From assembly GCF_029840635.1 (NCBI RefSeq), contig NZ_JAOCCU010000007.1, positions 1 to 64,000 of the forward strand: DNA of 64,000 bases. Direction: 5' to 3'. Within the stretch, counting starts at the first letter, position 1, and each line of letters opens with the position of its first letter. Below, in pieces: positions 43,388-53,308 of the stretch. The position numbers and the translations under genes are program-made. Under the pieces are notes generated by a model. It had not been told where the DNA came from, did no database searches, and was given only the letters and a program-made list of their open reading frames with translations. Source of the DNA: Mitsuaria sp. GD03876 (GTDB taxonomy: Bacteria > Pseudomonadota > Gammaproteobacteria > Burkholderiales > Burkholderiaceae_C).

Positions 43388-44638
43388 ATGAACAAGAAGA
43401 TCTTTGCCACCTCGCTGACCGCCGTCGCCGCGGTCGTCGGGGCCGTCGTCGTCGGCCTGCACAGCCAGCAGGCGGTCGCCAACCAGCCCTCGGGAGCGCC
43501 GCAGGCGATCCCCGTGTCCATCGCCACCGTCGCCGCCCAGGACGTGGCCGCCTGGGACGAGTTCTCCGGCCGCCTCGAGGCCGTCGAGCGCGTCGACGTC
43601 CGCGCCCGCGTCTCCGGCGCGGTGCAGTCGGTGCACTTCCGCGAAGGCGCGCTGGTCAAGTCCGGGGACCTGCTGATCACCATCGATCCCGCGCCCTACC
43701 AGGCCGAGGTCGACCGCGCCGAGGCGCAGGTGCTGGCCGCGCAAGCCCGCGTCAGCTACACGAAGAGCGAGCTGGAGCGCTCCACCCGGCTGTGGAGCGA
43801 GCGCGCCATCGCGCAGCGCGAGCTCGACGAGCGCAGCAACGCCTCCAACGAGGCCAACGCCAACCTGCGCGCGTCGCAGGCGGCGCTGCAGTCGGCCAAG
43901 CTGAACCTGGGCTACACGCAGGTCCGCGCGCCGGTGGCCGGCCGCGTCGGCAAGCTCGAGGTGACGCAGGGCAACCTGGTGGCCGCCGGCCCCGGCGCGC
44001 CGGTGCTGACGACGCTGGTCTCGGTCAGCCCGATCTACGCCAGCTTCGACGCCGACGAGCGCACCGTCGCCCGCGCCCTCAACGAGCTGCACGGCAACGA
44101 CAAGGGCGCCGTCGGCGGCCTGGGCGACCTGTCGAGCATCCCGGTGCAGATCGGCACGGCCGCGACCGCGGACACGCCGTTCAACGGCAAGCTGCAGCTG
44201 ATCGACAACCAGGTCGACGCCCGCAGCGGCACGGTGCGCGTGCGCGCGGTGCTGGACAACAAGGACGGCGCGCTGATCCCGGGCCAGTTCGCCCGCATCC
44301 GGCTGGGCCAGTCGAAGTCGCGTCCGGCGGTGCTCGTCAACGAGCGCGCGGTCGGCACCGACCAGAGCAAGCGCTTCGTGATGGTGGTCGGCGCGGACAA
44401 CACGCTGAGCTACCGCGAGGTGCAGCTCGGCGCCAGCGTCGACGGCCTGCGCATCGTCACCACCGGCCTGAAGGCCAACGAACGCGTCGTGGTCAACGGC
44501 CTGCAGCGGGTGCGCCCGGGCGCGCTGGTCGCGCCGACGGTCGTGCCGATGAACGCCAAGGCCGAGATCCAGGCCAAGACCGGCGCGGCCAAGGACGTGC
44601 AAGCCAAGGAAGGCGAGGCCAAGGCGGACAAGTCCTGA
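43388..44638 (+). CDS. RND efflux periplasmic adaptor (CeoA/BpeE-like)
   Basis: 416 residues with N-terminal signal/membrane anchor (about 7-28). Lipoyl halves (VRARVSGAVQSVHFREGALVKSGDLL and YTQVRAPVAGRVGKLEVTQG) enclose an alpha-hairpin (about 105-170); beta-barrel and membrane-proximal domains follow. The C-terminus is a charged Lys/Ala/Glu tail of about 30 residues. Links the RND pump to the outer-membrane channel encoded downstream. Confidence 0.95.
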   Translation: MNKKIFATSLTAVAAVVGAVVVGLHSQQAVANQPSGAPQAIPVSIATVAAQDVAAWDEFSGRLEAVERVDVRARVSGAVQSVHFREGALVKSGDLLITIDPAPYQAEVDRAEAQVLAAQARVSYTKSELERSTRLWSERAIAQRELDERSNASNEANANLRASQAALQSAKLNLGYTQVRAPVAGRVGKLEVTQGNLVAAGPGAPVLTTLVSVSPIYASFDADERTVARALNELHGNDKGAVGGLGDLSSIPVQIGTAATADTPFNGKLQLIDNQVDARSGTVRVRAVLDNKDGALIPGQFARIRLGQSKSRPAVLVNERAVGTDQSKRFVMVVGADNTLSYREVQLGASVDGLRIVTTGLKANERVVVNGLQRVRPGALVAPTVVPMNAKAEIQAKTGAAKDVQAKEGEAKADKS

Positions 44639-44686
44639 TCGGACGCCTCCGCTGAACGCCCTTCACAGTCGACTTGAAAGACTGAC

Positions 44687-47600
44687 ATGAATCTCTCCAA
44701 ATTCTTCATCGACCGCCCGATCTTCGCGGGCGTGCTGTCGGTGCTGATCTTCGTCGCGGGCCTGCTCGCGGTGCGGGTGCTGCCGATCTCGGAATACCCC
44801 GAGGTCGTGCCGCCCCAGGTCGTGGTCCGCGCGCAGTACCCCGGCGCGAACCCCAAGGTCATCGCCGAAGCCGTGGCCACGCCGCTCGAGGAATCGATCA
44901 ACGGCGTCGAAGGCATGCTCTACATGGGCAGCCAGGCCACCACCGACGGCCTCATGACGCTGACGGTCACCTTCAAGCTGGGCACCGACCCGGACAAGGC
45001 CCAGCAGCTGGTGCAGAACCGCGTCTCGCAGGCCGAGCCGCGCCTGCCCGAGGAAGTGCGCCGCCTGGGCCTGACCACGGTCAAGAGCAGCCCCGACCTG
45101 ACGATGGTCGTGCACCTGCTGTCGCCCAACGACCGCTACGACATGACCTACCTGCGCAACTACGCGGTGCTCAACGTCAAGGACCGCCTGGCGCGGATCC
45201 AGGGCGTGGGGCAGGTGCAGCTGTTCGGCTCGGGCGACTACTCGATGCGCGTCTGGCTGGACCCGCAGAAGGTGGCGGAGCACGGCCTGTCGGCCAGCGA
45301 CGTCGTCCAGGCGATCCGCGAGCAGAACGTGCAGGCCGCGGCCGGCGTGGTCGGCGCGTCGCCCGGCCTGCAGGGCATCGACCTGCAGCTGCCGATCAAC
45401 GCGCAGGGCCGCCTGAACAACGAGCAGGAGTTCGGCGACATCATCGTGAAGTCCGGCGCCAACGGCCAGGTGACGCGCCTGCGCGACCTGGGCCGCATCG
45501 AGCTGGGCGCGTCGGAATACGCGCTGCGTTCGCTGCTGGACAACAAGTCCGCGGTGGCGATCCCGATCTTCCAGGCCCCGGGCTCCAACGCGATCGAGAT
45601 CTCCAACAACGTGCGCGCCACGATGGCGGAGCTGAAGAAGGCGATGCCCGAGGGCGTCGACTACTCGATCGTCTACGACCCGACGCAGTTCGTGCGGGCC
45701 TCCATCGAGTCCGTCATCCACACGCTGCTGGAAGCGGTGGCGCTGGTGGTGCTGGTCGTGATCCTGTTCCTGCAGACCTGGCGCGCGTCGATCATCCCGC
45801 TGCTGGCCGTGCCGATCTCGATCATCGGCACCTTCGCGGTGATGCACCTGTTCGGCTTCTCGATCAACGCGCTGTCGCTGTTCGGCCTCGTGCTGGCCAT
45901 CGGCATCGTGGTGGACGACGCGATCGTGGTCGTCGAGAACGTGGAGCGCAACATCGAGTCGGGCCTCAGCCCGCGCGACGCGACCTACCGCGCGATGCGC
46001 GAGGTGTCGGGCCCGATCATCGCGATCGCGCTGGTGCTGGTGGCGGTGTTCGTGCCGCTGGCCTTCATCACCGGCCTGACGGGCCAGTTCTACAAGCAGT
46101 TCGCGCTGACGATCGCGATGTCGACGGTGATCTCGGCGGTCAACTCGCTGACGCTGTCGCCCGCGCTGGCCGCGATGCTGCTCAAGGGCCACGACGAGCC
46201 CAAGGACTGGCTGACCCGCGCGATGGACAAGGTGCTGGGCCGCTTCTTCGGCGGCTTCAACCGGCTGTTCAACCGCGGCGCCAAGGCCTACAGCGGCGGC
46301 GTCACCAAGGCGATCTCGCGCAAGGTGATCATGTTGGTGGTCTACGGCGGCCTGCTGGGCCTGACGGTGGGCCTGTTCAAGGCGGTGCCCAGCGGCTTCG
46401 TGCCGGCGCAGGACAAGCAGTACCTGATCGGCTTCGCGCAGCTGCCCGACGGCGCCACGCTGGACCGTACCGAGGACGTCATCCGCCGCATGAGCGAGAT
46501 CGCGATGAAGACCCCCGGCGTCGACCACGCGGTGTCCTTCCCCGGCCTGTCGATCAACGGCTTCACCAACAGCTCCAACTCGGGCATCGTGTTCACGCCG
46601 CTCAAGCCCTTCGACGAGCGCACCGGCAAGGGCCTGTCCGCGGGCGAGATCGCGGCCAACCTGAACGCGCAGTTCGGCCAGATCCAGGATGCCTTCGTCG
46701 TGATGTTCCCGCCCCCGCCGGTGCAGGGCCTGGGCACGACCGGCGGCTTCAAGCTGCAGCTCGAGGACAAGGGCGGCCTGGGCTACGAGGCGCTGGACCA
46801 GGCGGTCAAGGCCTTCATGGCCAAGGCCTACCAGACGCCCGAGCTGGCCGGCATGTTCACCAGCTACCAGGTCAACGTGCCGCAGCTGTACGCGAACCTG
46901 GACCGCACCAAGGCGCGCCAGCTGGGCGTGGCGGTGACGGACGTGTTCGACACGATGCAGATCTACCTGGGCTCGCTCTACGTCAACGACTTCAACAAGT
47001 TCGGCCGGACCTACACGGTGCGGGTGCAGGCGGACGCCGCCTACCGCGCGCGCGCCGAGGACGTGGGCCTGCTGAAGGTGCGGTCGGCCTCGGGCGAGAT
47101 GGTGCCGCTGTCGGCGCTGATGAAGGTCGAGCCGAGCTTCGGTCCGGAACGCGCGATGCGCTACAACGGCTTCCTGTCCGCCGACATCAACGGCGGCCCG
47201 GCGCCGGGCTATTCGACCGGCCAGGCGCAGGACGCGATCGCGCGCATCGCCGCGGAGACGCTGCCCCCGGGCATCAGCTATGAATGGACCGAGCTGACCT
47301 ACCAGGAGATCCTGGCCGGCAATTCCGCGGTGTGGGTCTTCCCCCTGGCGATCCTGCTGGTGTTCCTGGTGCTGGCCGCGCAGTACGAGAGCCTCTCGCT
47401 GCCGGTGGCGATCATCCTGATCGTGCCGATGGGCCTGCTGGCGGCGATGACGGGCGTGTGGCTCAGCAAGGGCGACAACAACGTCTTCACCCAGATCGGG
47501 TTGATCGTGCTGGTGGGCTTGTCGGCGAAGAACGCGATCCTGATCGTGGAGTTCGCCCGCGAACTGGAGTTCGCCGGCAGGAGTCCGCTGCAGGCGGCGA

Positions 47601-47950
47601 TCGAGGCGAGCCGGCTGCGGCTGCGCCCGATCCTGATGACGTCGATGGCGTTCGTGATGGGCGTGCTGCCGCTGGTGCTGGCCTCCGGCGCCGGCGCCGA
47701 GATGCGCAACGCGATGGGCGTGGCGGTGTTCGCCGGGATGATCGGGGTGACGGCCTTCGGCCTGTTCCTGACGCCGGTGTTCTACGTGGTGGTGCGCCGC
47801 CTCACCGGCAACCGCCCGCTGAAGCAGCACGGCGAGGTACCGCACGACGTGGAGGCCTTCGTCCAGCCCGAGCAGGGCGCGGGCCACGATTTCGGCCCGG
47901 GCGGCAATGCCCGGCCGCACCCGGCCGCGCCGCGCCACGAGCACGAGTGA
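44687..47950 (+). CDS. RND multidrug efflux permease, HAE1 family (CeoB/BpeF-like)
   Basis: 1087 residues, twelve membrane helices in two homologous halves. N-terminus [21 protein letters not shown]4 proton-relay Asp pair in [16 protein letters not shown], and [18 protein letters not shown] in the second half are HAE1 hallmarks. Exports amphiphilic drugs using proton motive force. The C-terminal tail is extended by about 30 residues with Pro/His/Gly. Central gene of a llpE-adaptor-pump-channel operon. Confidence 0.96.
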   Translation: MNLSKFFIDRPIFAGVLSVLIFVAGLLAVRVLPISEYPEVVPPQVVVRAQYPGANPKVIAEAVATPLEESINGVEGMLYMGSQATTDGLMTLTVTFKLGTDPDKAQQLVQNRVSQAEPRLPEEVRRLGLTTVKSSPDLTMVVHLLSPNDRYDMTYLRNYAVLNVKDRLARIQGVGQVQLFGSGDYSMRVWLDPQKVAEHGLSASDVVQAIREQNVQAAAGVVGASPGLQGIDLQLPINAQGRLNNEQEFGDIIVKSGANGQVTRLRDLGRIELGASEYALRSLLDNKSAVAIPIFQAPGSNAIEISNNVRATMAELKKAMPEGVDYSIVYDPTQFVRASIESVIHTLLEAVALVVLVVILFLQTWRASIIPLLAVPISIIGTFAVMHLFGFSINALSLFGLVLAIGIVVDDAIVVVENVERNIESGLSPRDATYRAMREVSGPIIAIALVLVAVFVPLAFITGLTGQFYKQFALTIAMSTVISAVNSLTLSPALAAMLLKGHDEPKDWLTRAMDKVLGRFFGGFNRLFNRGAKAYSGGVTKAISRKVIMLVVYGGLLGLTVGLFKAVPSGFVPAQDKQYLIGFAQLPDGATLDRTEDVIRRMSEIAMKTPGVDHAVSFPGLSINGFTNSSNSGIVFTPLKPFDERTGKGLSAGEIAANLNAQFGQIQDAFVVMFPPPPVQGLGTTGGFKLQLEDKGGLGYEALDQAVKAFMAKAYQTPELAGMFTSYQVNVPQLYANLDRTKARQLGVAVTDVFDTMQIYLGSLYVNDFNKFGRTYTVRVQADAAYRARAEDVGLLKVRSASGEMVPLSALMKVEPSFGPERAMRYNGFLSADINGGPAPGYSTGQAQDAIARIAAETLPPGISYEWTELTYQEILAGNSAVWVFPLAILLVFLVLAAQYESLSLPVAIILIVPMGLLAAMTGVWLSKGDNNVFTQIGLIVLVGLSAKNAILIVEFARELEFAGRSPLQAAIEASRLRLRPILMTSMAFVMGVLPLVLASGAGAEMRNAMGVAVFAGMIGVTAFGLFLTPVFYVVVRRLTGNRPLKQHGEVPHDVEAFVQPEQGAGHDFGPGGNARPHPAAPRHEHE

Positions 47951-48044
47951 TCCCGCAACCGTGATCCGGACTCCCGGCGTCGATCCGACGCCGGGGCCGG
48001 CGGAGCCCTTCCCGAGTCGGGCGGGGCTCCAAGGAGTCGATGCC

Positions 48045-49460
48045 ATGAAAACGAAACTGATGATGACGACGCTGCTGGCCGCCCTGGTGCTGGCCGGTTG
48101 CGCGACGCCGCCGCCGATCGACGAGTCGCGCCTGCCGGCGACGCCGGCGGCCTTCAAGTCCCAGACCGCGACGGTGGGCGAGGCGCGCTGGGCGGTGGTG
48201 CCGCCGGCCGATGCCGAGCCGCGCGGCGACTGGTGGGTCGCGTTCGGCGATGCCACGCTGAACGACCTGATCCGCCGCTCGCTGGTGGGCAACACCGACC
48301 TGCAGGGCGCGGCGGCCCGGCTGGCGCAGGCGCGCGCGCTGCTGCGCATCGCCGATGCCGACCGCCTGCCGCAACTGGGCGCGAGCGCCGGCGCGGCGCG
48401 CGGCACGGTGGCCGGGCAGGGCCCGGCCGCGACGACGGTCTACAACGCCGGCCTGGCCGCGAGCTGGGAGGTCGACATCTCCGGCCGCCTGTCGCAGGCC
48501 AGCCGCGCGGCGTCGCTGGATGCGCAGTCGCGCGAGGCGCTGCTGCAGAGCACGCGGCTGATCGTGCAGGCGGACGTGGCGCAGACCTACCTGGCGCTGC
48601 GCTTCACCGACCAGGAGCGCCGGCTGGTGCGCGACACGGTGGCGGCCTATCGCGAGACGCTGGCGCTGACGCAGCGCCGCTACCAGGCGGGCGACGTCGC
48701 CGAGCTGGACCTGGCGCGGGTGCAGACCGAGGTGGCCGCGACGGAGGCCGAGGCGATCAGCCTGGACCGCCGCCGGGCCGAGCTGGAGAACGCGCTGGCG
48801 GTGCTGCTGGGCGAGCCGGCGTCGGGCTTCCAGGTCGCGGAGGACGTGGCGCTGGCGGCGCTGCCGGCGATCCCGGCGGGGCTGCCCAGCGCGATGCTGG
48901 CGCGGCGGCCGGACGTGGCGGCGGCGCAGCGCGGGCTGCTGGCCGCGCAGGCGCGGGTGGGCGTGGCGCAGGCCGCGTGGTTCCCGAGCCTGTCGCTGAC
49001 GGCCAACGGCGGCTATGCGTCGCCGGAGCTGAGCGACGTGTTCAAGTGGTCGGCGCGGGCCTGGTCGGTCGACGCGCTGCTGTCGCTGCCGATCTTCGAC
49101 GGCGGGCGGCGCAAGGCGGGCGTGGCGTCGGCGACGGCGGGCCTGGACCTGGCGATGTCGAGCTACCGGCAGCAGCTGCTGCAGGCGCTGCGCGAGGTCG
49201 AGGACTCGCTGAGCGGGCTGCGCACGCTGTCGCAGCAGGCGGACGTGCAGGGCCAGGCGGTGACCTCGTCGGTGCGGGCGACGGCGCTGTCGGACTCGCG
49301 CTACCGCAACGGGCTGGTGAGCCAGCTGGACCTGCTGGACGCGCGCCGCAGCGAGCTGCGCAACCGCCGCGCGGCGCTGCAGGTGCAGGCGGCGCAGTAC
49401 CAGGCGACGGTCGGGCTGGTGCGCGCGCTGGGCGGCGGCTGGCAGAACACGCCGGCCTGA
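48045..49460 (+). CDS. NodT-family outer-membrane efflux lipoprotein (OpcM/OprC-like)
   Basis: 471 residues; lipoprotein signal with lipobox LAGC (MKTKLMMTTLLAALVLAGC). Two OEP repeats form the TolC-like barrel and helices (LVGNTDLQGAAARLAQARALLR and ARRPDVAAAQRGLLAAQARVGVAQAAWFPSL). ATG 48045 follows AAGGAG; the in-frame upstream start at 47907 overlaps the pump gene. Completes the tripartite pump. Ends at a strong terminator. Confidence 0.95.
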   Translation: MKTKLMMTTLLAALVLAGCATPPPIDESRLPATPAAFKSQTATVGEARWAVVPPADAEPRGDWWVAFGDATLNDLIRRSLVGNTDLQGAAARLAQARALLRIADADRLPQLGASAGAARGTVAGQGPAATTVYNAGLAASWEVDISGRLSQASRAASLDAQSREALLQSTRLIVQADVAQTYLALRFTDQERRLVRDTVAAYRETLALTQRRYQAGDVAELDLARVQTEVAATEAEAISLDRRRAELENALAVLLGEPASGFQVAEDVALAALPAIPAGLPSAMLARRPDVAAAQRGLLAAQARVGVAQAAWFPSLSLTANGGYASPELSDVFKWSARAWSVDALLSLPIFDGGRRKAGVASATAGLDLAMSSYRQQLLQALREVEDSLSGLRTLSQQADVQGQAVTSSVRATALSDSRYRNGLVSQLDLLDARRSELRNRRAALQVQAAQYQATVGLVRALGGGWQNTPA

Positions 49461-49525
49461 CGGCCCGGGGCCGGGCAAGGCCTGGCCCCTGTCCTCGCGA
49501 TCGATCTTTACCGGTGTGCCCCGTT

Positions 49526-49553
49526 GGGCGTGCAGTGATGCACGCCCTTTTTT
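49526..49553 (+). terminator. Rho-independent terminator of the efflux operon
   Basis: GGGCGTGCA, loop GTGA, TGCACGCCC, then six T. A nine-bp perfect stem; classic intrinsic terminator 66 bp after the channel gene stop. Confidence 0.95.
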
Positions 49554-50035
49554 CATGCGCCAACAGTTCCAGTCAGCGCCCTGACTTGCCGGCGTGGGCG
49601 AGGGGGCGAATCGCACGAGTGGAGGCCATGGCGGCGTGACAACCGCCTGCCTAAGGTGACTGCCCCATCAACACAGGACTGGAGGAACGACATGGGGCGG
49701 GTAGTTGACGAACGGCGACAACGATCGACCGGACATCACGCCGCGCGCGACGTCGCGAGCGCATGCGGGGACGCCCTGGAACCTCGAGCGAGATCGCGCT
49801 TCGCCGATGCAGCGATCGGCAGCGCGTCGCCCTGGATGAGGCTCTCCGTGCTCGGGGTGGTGAGCTTGAGGCGATGTCGGCACGGCTCGCCAAGCGGTTT
49901 CCCTTCCGGGACCAGAAGGGCTCGACGCCGATCAGTGATTCCAATCAGCTTGATCGCAAAGAACTGGTGAGCGCGGCCGCATCAACACAAGTTCGTCTCG
50001 TTGAGCGGCACCGGGCGCATCGTTACCTTGGGCTG
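49554..50035 (+). other. Spacer before higB with a possible small ORF (49691-49969)
   Basis: No certain gene. ATG 49691 has a very good Shine-Dalgarno (GGAGG, 8 nt upstream) and opens a 92-codon frame (MGRVVDERRQRSTGH...), but the frame has poor coding character after about codon 50; another frame looks better from about 49830, as if a gene had decayed by frameshift. The GC content is lower than around it. It may be a remnant transferred with the HigBA module. Confidence 0.35.
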
Positions 50036-50305
50036 ATGTCGATCCAGTCCTTCGCTTGTCGGGAGACCGAGCGCCTCTTCACGATGGGGCGTTCGACGCG
50101 CTTCGTGAACGTGAGGGCAACCGCGGAGCGAAGGCTGGCGCAGCTCGACGCCGCACCCGCGGTCGAGTTCATGCGGACACCGCCGGGCAATGACCTCAAG
50201 TGGTACGAAGAGGCCTGGCACGTCAGAATCAACGACCAATGGCGGCTGACTTTCCGATGGGGGCTCGAAGGCCCCTTCGACGTCAAGATCGAGGATCCGC
50301 ATTGA
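50036..50305 (+). CDS. higB: HigB-family RelE/ParE toxin
   Basis: 89 residues from MSIQSFACRETERLF. RelE-fold marks: a helical N-terminus, RLAQLDAAPAVEFMRTPPGNDLKWYE (the LxxLPGN region typical of HigB/GraT), AWHVRINDQWRLTFRW and a final VKIEDPH. mRNA interferase bound to ribosomes, or GraT-like toxin. Toxin-first order with higA downstream. In-frame upstream starts (49763) read into the possible remnant. Confidence 0.92.
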   Translation: MSIQSFACRETERLFTMGRSTRFVNVRATAERRLAQLDAAPAVEFMRTPPGNDLKWYEEAWHVRINDQWRLTFRWGLEGPFDVKIEDPH

Positions 50306-50374
50306 AGGATGTGGAACCCGCCTTCGGGTATCGCCGACAGTGACTCCAGCCAGCAGAGACGAACGAGGTACGCA

Positions 50375-50680
50375 ATGTTCAGGAACGGAATGCGCCCGAT
50401 CCACCCCGGAGAAATCCTCTTCGAGGACTACATCAAGCCGATGGGCATCAGCGTCCATGCGCTATCGAAGGCGCTGCATGTGCCGTACTCGCGGCTGCGG
50501 GAGATCGTGGATGGCCAACGCAGCGTGTCTCCCGATACCGCGCTGCGGCTGGAGCGCTACTTCGGCAGCGATGCCCAGGGGTGGTTGAACCTGCAATCGG
50601 CTTACGACCTGCGTCGCGCGGAGAAGGCTGCGGGTCGCATCATCAAGCGCGACATCCGCCCGCTGGCGCTGGCGGCCTGA
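50375..50680 (+). CDS. higA: HigA-family addiction module antitoxin
   Basis: 101 residues, Xre HTH (about 14-75) with the HigA signature IHPGEILFEDYIKPMGISVHALSKAL and RLREIVDGQRSVSPDTALRLERYFG. Binds and neutralises HigB, and represses the operon. Start MFRNGMRP; Shine-Dalgarno CGAGG. A 69-bp gap follows higB. Confidence 0.94.
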   Translation: MFRNGMRPIHPGEILFEDYIKPMGISVHALSKALHVPYSRLREIVDGQRSVSPDTALRLERYFGSDAQGWLNLQSAYDLRRAEKAAGRIIKRDIRPLALAA

Positions 50681-50692
50681 AGCGTTGCTCGC

Positions 50693-50926
50693 TCAACAAT
50701 GCCCGCCGGCCCGCGCCCTGAACCGGCGCCAGCCGGCCCGCATCAGCCAGGTGCCGACGCCCGCGAGCAGCAGCACGATCACGAACGCGCCGCCGGCGCC
50801 CGCCGGCGCGGCCGCGTCCTCGCCGGCACCGATCAGCGGCCTGAGCGCGTTCACGCCCGCCACCACCGCCGCGATCCACAACACGGCTCCGCCCACCAAC
50901 TGCCCAAGGGCGACCAGCTTGTCCAT
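50693..50926 (-). CDS. Small two-helix membrane protein (77 aa)
   Basis: MDKLVALGQLVGGAVLWIAAVVAG gives a first membrane helix (about 7-26), a Gly/Ala-rich turn (AGEDAAAPAGAGG), then a second helix (FVIVLLLAGVGTWLMRAGW) and a basic C-terminus (RRFRARAGG). No known family. Stands between higA (convergent) and the hydrolase gene. Confidence 0.7.
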   Translation of the reverse strand: MDKLVALGQLVGGAVLWIAAVVAGVNALRPLIGAGEDAAAPAGAGGAFVIVLLLAGVGTWLMRAGWRRFRARAGGHC

Positions 50927-50985
50927 TCCAACACTCCGCGAGACGGCAAAGGGCGCAGCCTAACGGGCCCCGCGGCCATCCGCCG

Positions 50986-51933
50986 TCAAAGCCCTTCGAG
51001 GAGGAACGGCATCACCGCCGCCAGCAGCGCCTCCGGCGCCTCCTCCGGGATGTAGTGACCGCACGGCAGCTCGCCCCCGTCGACGTCCGCCGCCACGCGT
51101 CGCCATTCCTTCAGCGGGTCGAAGCACTTCGCCACCACGCCCTGCGCGCCCCAGTACACCCGCAGCGGCATCGCCAGCCGGGCGCCGCGATCGCGGTCCG
51201 CGCGGTCGTGCGCCAGGTCGATGCCCGCCGCCGCGCGGTAGTCCTCGCACATGCCGTGCGCGGTGCCGGGCAGCGCCAGCGCCCGCTGGTACTCCGCGAA
51301 GGCGCGCGGGTCGAAGGCCGCCGCGCCCGCATGCCGCCGTCCCATCGTCTCCATCGCGTAGGCCGCCGGATCTGCCCCGATCAGCCGTTCCGGCATCGGC
51401 GCCGGCTGGATCAGGAAGAACCAGTGCCAGTACGCCCGGGCGAAGGCCTCGGTGGTCTGCTCGTACATCGCCAGCGTCGGCGCGATGTCCAGCAGCGCGA
51501 GCCGCTCGACCGCCGCCGGGTGGTCCGCCGCCATCCGATGCGCCACGCGCGCGCCGCGGTCGTGCGCCAGGACGCGGCAACGCGCATGGCCCAGCGCCGC
51601 CATCACGCCGACCAGGTCCAGCGCCATCCGCCGCTTGCTGTAGTTGCCATGGTCCGCGTCGCCCGCCGGCTTCGTCGAGTCGCCATAACCGCGCAGGTCC
51701 GGCATCACGACGGTGAAGCGCGCCGCCAGCGCCGGCAGCACGCGATGCCAGATCGCCAGCGTCTGCGGATGCCCGTGGATCAACAGCAGCGGCGGGCCGT
51801 CGCCGCACACGCGCGCATGGACGCGCACGCCGGGCTCGACCTCGACGAACAGGCGCCGCGCGGCCGGCGGGAACAGCGCGTCGGCCGGATGCGGCGCGGT
51901 GACGAACTCGGCGGAAGGCGTGAAGGTGCTCAT
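50986..51933 (-). CDS. Alpha/beta hydrolase, haloacetate dehalogenase-like
   Basis: 315 residues. HGHPQT oxyanion turn (about 54-59), nucleophile Asp in AHDRGARVAHR, Trp in YWHWFFLIQP and catalytic His in PCGHYIPEE. HGHPQT plus HDRG plus the Trp pocket match fluoroacetate/haloacetate dehalogenases (DehH1, FAcD), which release halide from haloacetates; related epoxide hydrolases share the Asp nucleophile. Its start overlaps the upstream ltrA stop by 4 bp, so both are in one operon. Confidence 0.85.
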   Translation of the reverse strand: MSTFTPSAEFVTAPHPADALFPPAARRLFVEVEPGVRVHARVCGDGPPLLLIHGHPQTLAIWHRVLPALAARFTVVMPDLRGYGDSTKPAGDADHGNYSKRRMALDLVGVMAALGHARCRVLAHDRGARVAHRMAADHPAAVERLALLDIAPTLAMYEQTTEAFARAYWHWFFLIQPAPMPERLIGADPAAYAMETMGRRHAGAAAFDPRAFAEYQRALALPGTAHGMCEDYRAAAGIDLAHDRADRDRGARLAMPLRVYWGAQGVVAKCFDPLKEWRRVAADVDGGELPCGHYIPEEAPEALLAAVMPFLLEGL

Positions 51934-53171
51934 GGCCCGATGCTAGGCGCCTCGTCCTGCCCGGCGCTGTCGGGCACGAGACACCGGGCCCGCGAATGGC
52001 GTTCCCAGGCCGCCAGCGCCATCAGCACCGCGCAGGCGTAGGCGCTGGTCGCCACCGGCGGCCAGGCGCCGACGAAGGGTCCGGCGGCCGCCAGCACGAT
52101 CACCGCCACCGCGTGCGACCACGGCCAGCGCCCGACCACCGCGCGCTTGAACAGCCCCACGCCGGTCGCGTACAGCCCGACGCCGCCCAGCAGGCAGACC
52201 GCCGTGCGCAGGTCGGTGTGGCCGCCCGGATGCGCGAGCACGAACTCGTCCGCCGCCGCGTTGACGATGATCGCGGCCACGATCGGCAGGTGCAGATAGG
52301 TGTAGGCCAGCCGCGCCAGCCGCCCGGGGTCGTCGCTGTGGGCGATGCGGCCGGCGGCGAAGTCGTTGGTCGTGTCGAAGTACAGCCACCACATCGCCAG
52401 GCTGCCCGCGAAGGACACGAGGAAGGCCAGCAGCCCCGTGGCCGTCAGCGGCTCCGAGGCGAAGGTCGCGCCGGTCACCAGCAGCGACTCGCCCAGCGCG
52501 ATGATCACGAACAGCGCGCAGCGCTCGGCCAGGTGGCCGCCGGAGACGTTCCAGTCCGAGGTCGTCGACCGGCCCAGCCCCGGCACCGCGAAGCCCATCG
52601 ACGGCCCCACCACCTCGATCGCCAGCGCCGCCACCCACAGCGGTACCCGCAGCGTCGGGTCCATCGCGCCGGCGATCCACAGCGCCGCCGAGATCGTCAG
52701 CCAGGTGCCGATGCGCTGGAAGTTGCGCACCATCGTCACGTCGGCGCCGCGCACCGCCCAGAGGAAGAACAGCGTGCGCCCGAGCTGGATCGCCGCGAAC
52801 GAGCCGGCGAACATCAACGCGCGCTCGCCGAAGGCCTGCGGCAGCGCCGCCGACATCAGCAGCCCCGCCAGCATGATCGCGAACAGGCACAGCCGCACCG
52901 GCACGCGTTCCGGGTCCAGCCAGTTGGTCACCCATGAGGTGAAGATCCAGACCCACCACACCGCCAGCATCAGGAACCCGGTCTGCAGCACGCCGGCCAG
53001 CGAGAAGTGCCCGATCAGCGTGTGCGACAGCTGCGTGACGGCGAAGACGAAGACCAGGTCGAAGAACAGCTCGACGAAGGTGACCTTGGCATGCCCGTGC
53101 GGATCGGGCGGCCGCAGCAGCGGGATCCGGCCGGGCGCGGACGCCGCCGGGGAAGGGGGAATCGGAGTCAT
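51930..53171 (-). CDS. Low temperature requirement protein A (LtrA) family membrane protein
   Basis: 413 residues, about 11 membrane segments. LtrA signature at the N-terminus: VTFVELFFDLVFVFAVTQLSH, then AERCALFVIIALGESLL in the middle. LtrA was named from a Listeria mutant that cannot grow in the cold; biochemical function unknown. Start MTPIPPSPAAS is chosen as the ORF upstream overlaps the divergent gene's promoter. Operon with the dehalogenase-like gene. Confidence 0.92.
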   Translation of the reverse strand: MTPIPPSPAASAPGRIPLLRPPDPHGHAKVTFVELFFDLVFVFAVTQLSHTLIGHFSLAGVLQTGFLMLAVWWVWIFTSWVTNWLDPERVPVRLCLFAIMLAGLLMSAALPQAFGERALMFAGSFAAIQLGRTLFFLWAVRGADVTMVRNFQRIGTWLTISAALWIAGAMDPTLRVPLWVAALAIEVVGPSMGFAVPGLGRSTTSDWNVSGGHLAERCALFVIIALGESLLVTGATFASEPLTATGLLAFLVSFAGSLAMWWLYFDTTNDFAAGRIAHSDDPGRLARLAYTYLHLPIVAAIIVNAAADEFVLAHPGGHTDLRTAVCLLGGVGLYATGVGLFKRAVVGRWPWSHAVAVIVLAAAGPFVGAWPPVATSAYACAVLMALAAWERHSRARCLVPDSAGQDEAPSIGP

Positions 53172-53308
53172 CCCCGGACTGTCGCATGGGCGCCGGGCCC
53201 GTCCACCGGGGCCGATGCCAGCTTGACGCACGCCGCACGCCAGCGCCCATAATCGGCCGCACCGTCCGCGCTCTCGCGCCGCCGAGAACGACCTGCCCGA
53301 AACGTCGC

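Noticed and set aside
44663-48406. 1247-codon minus-strand ORF opposite the RND pump
   Set aside because: Antisense shadow of a clearly conserved RND permease.
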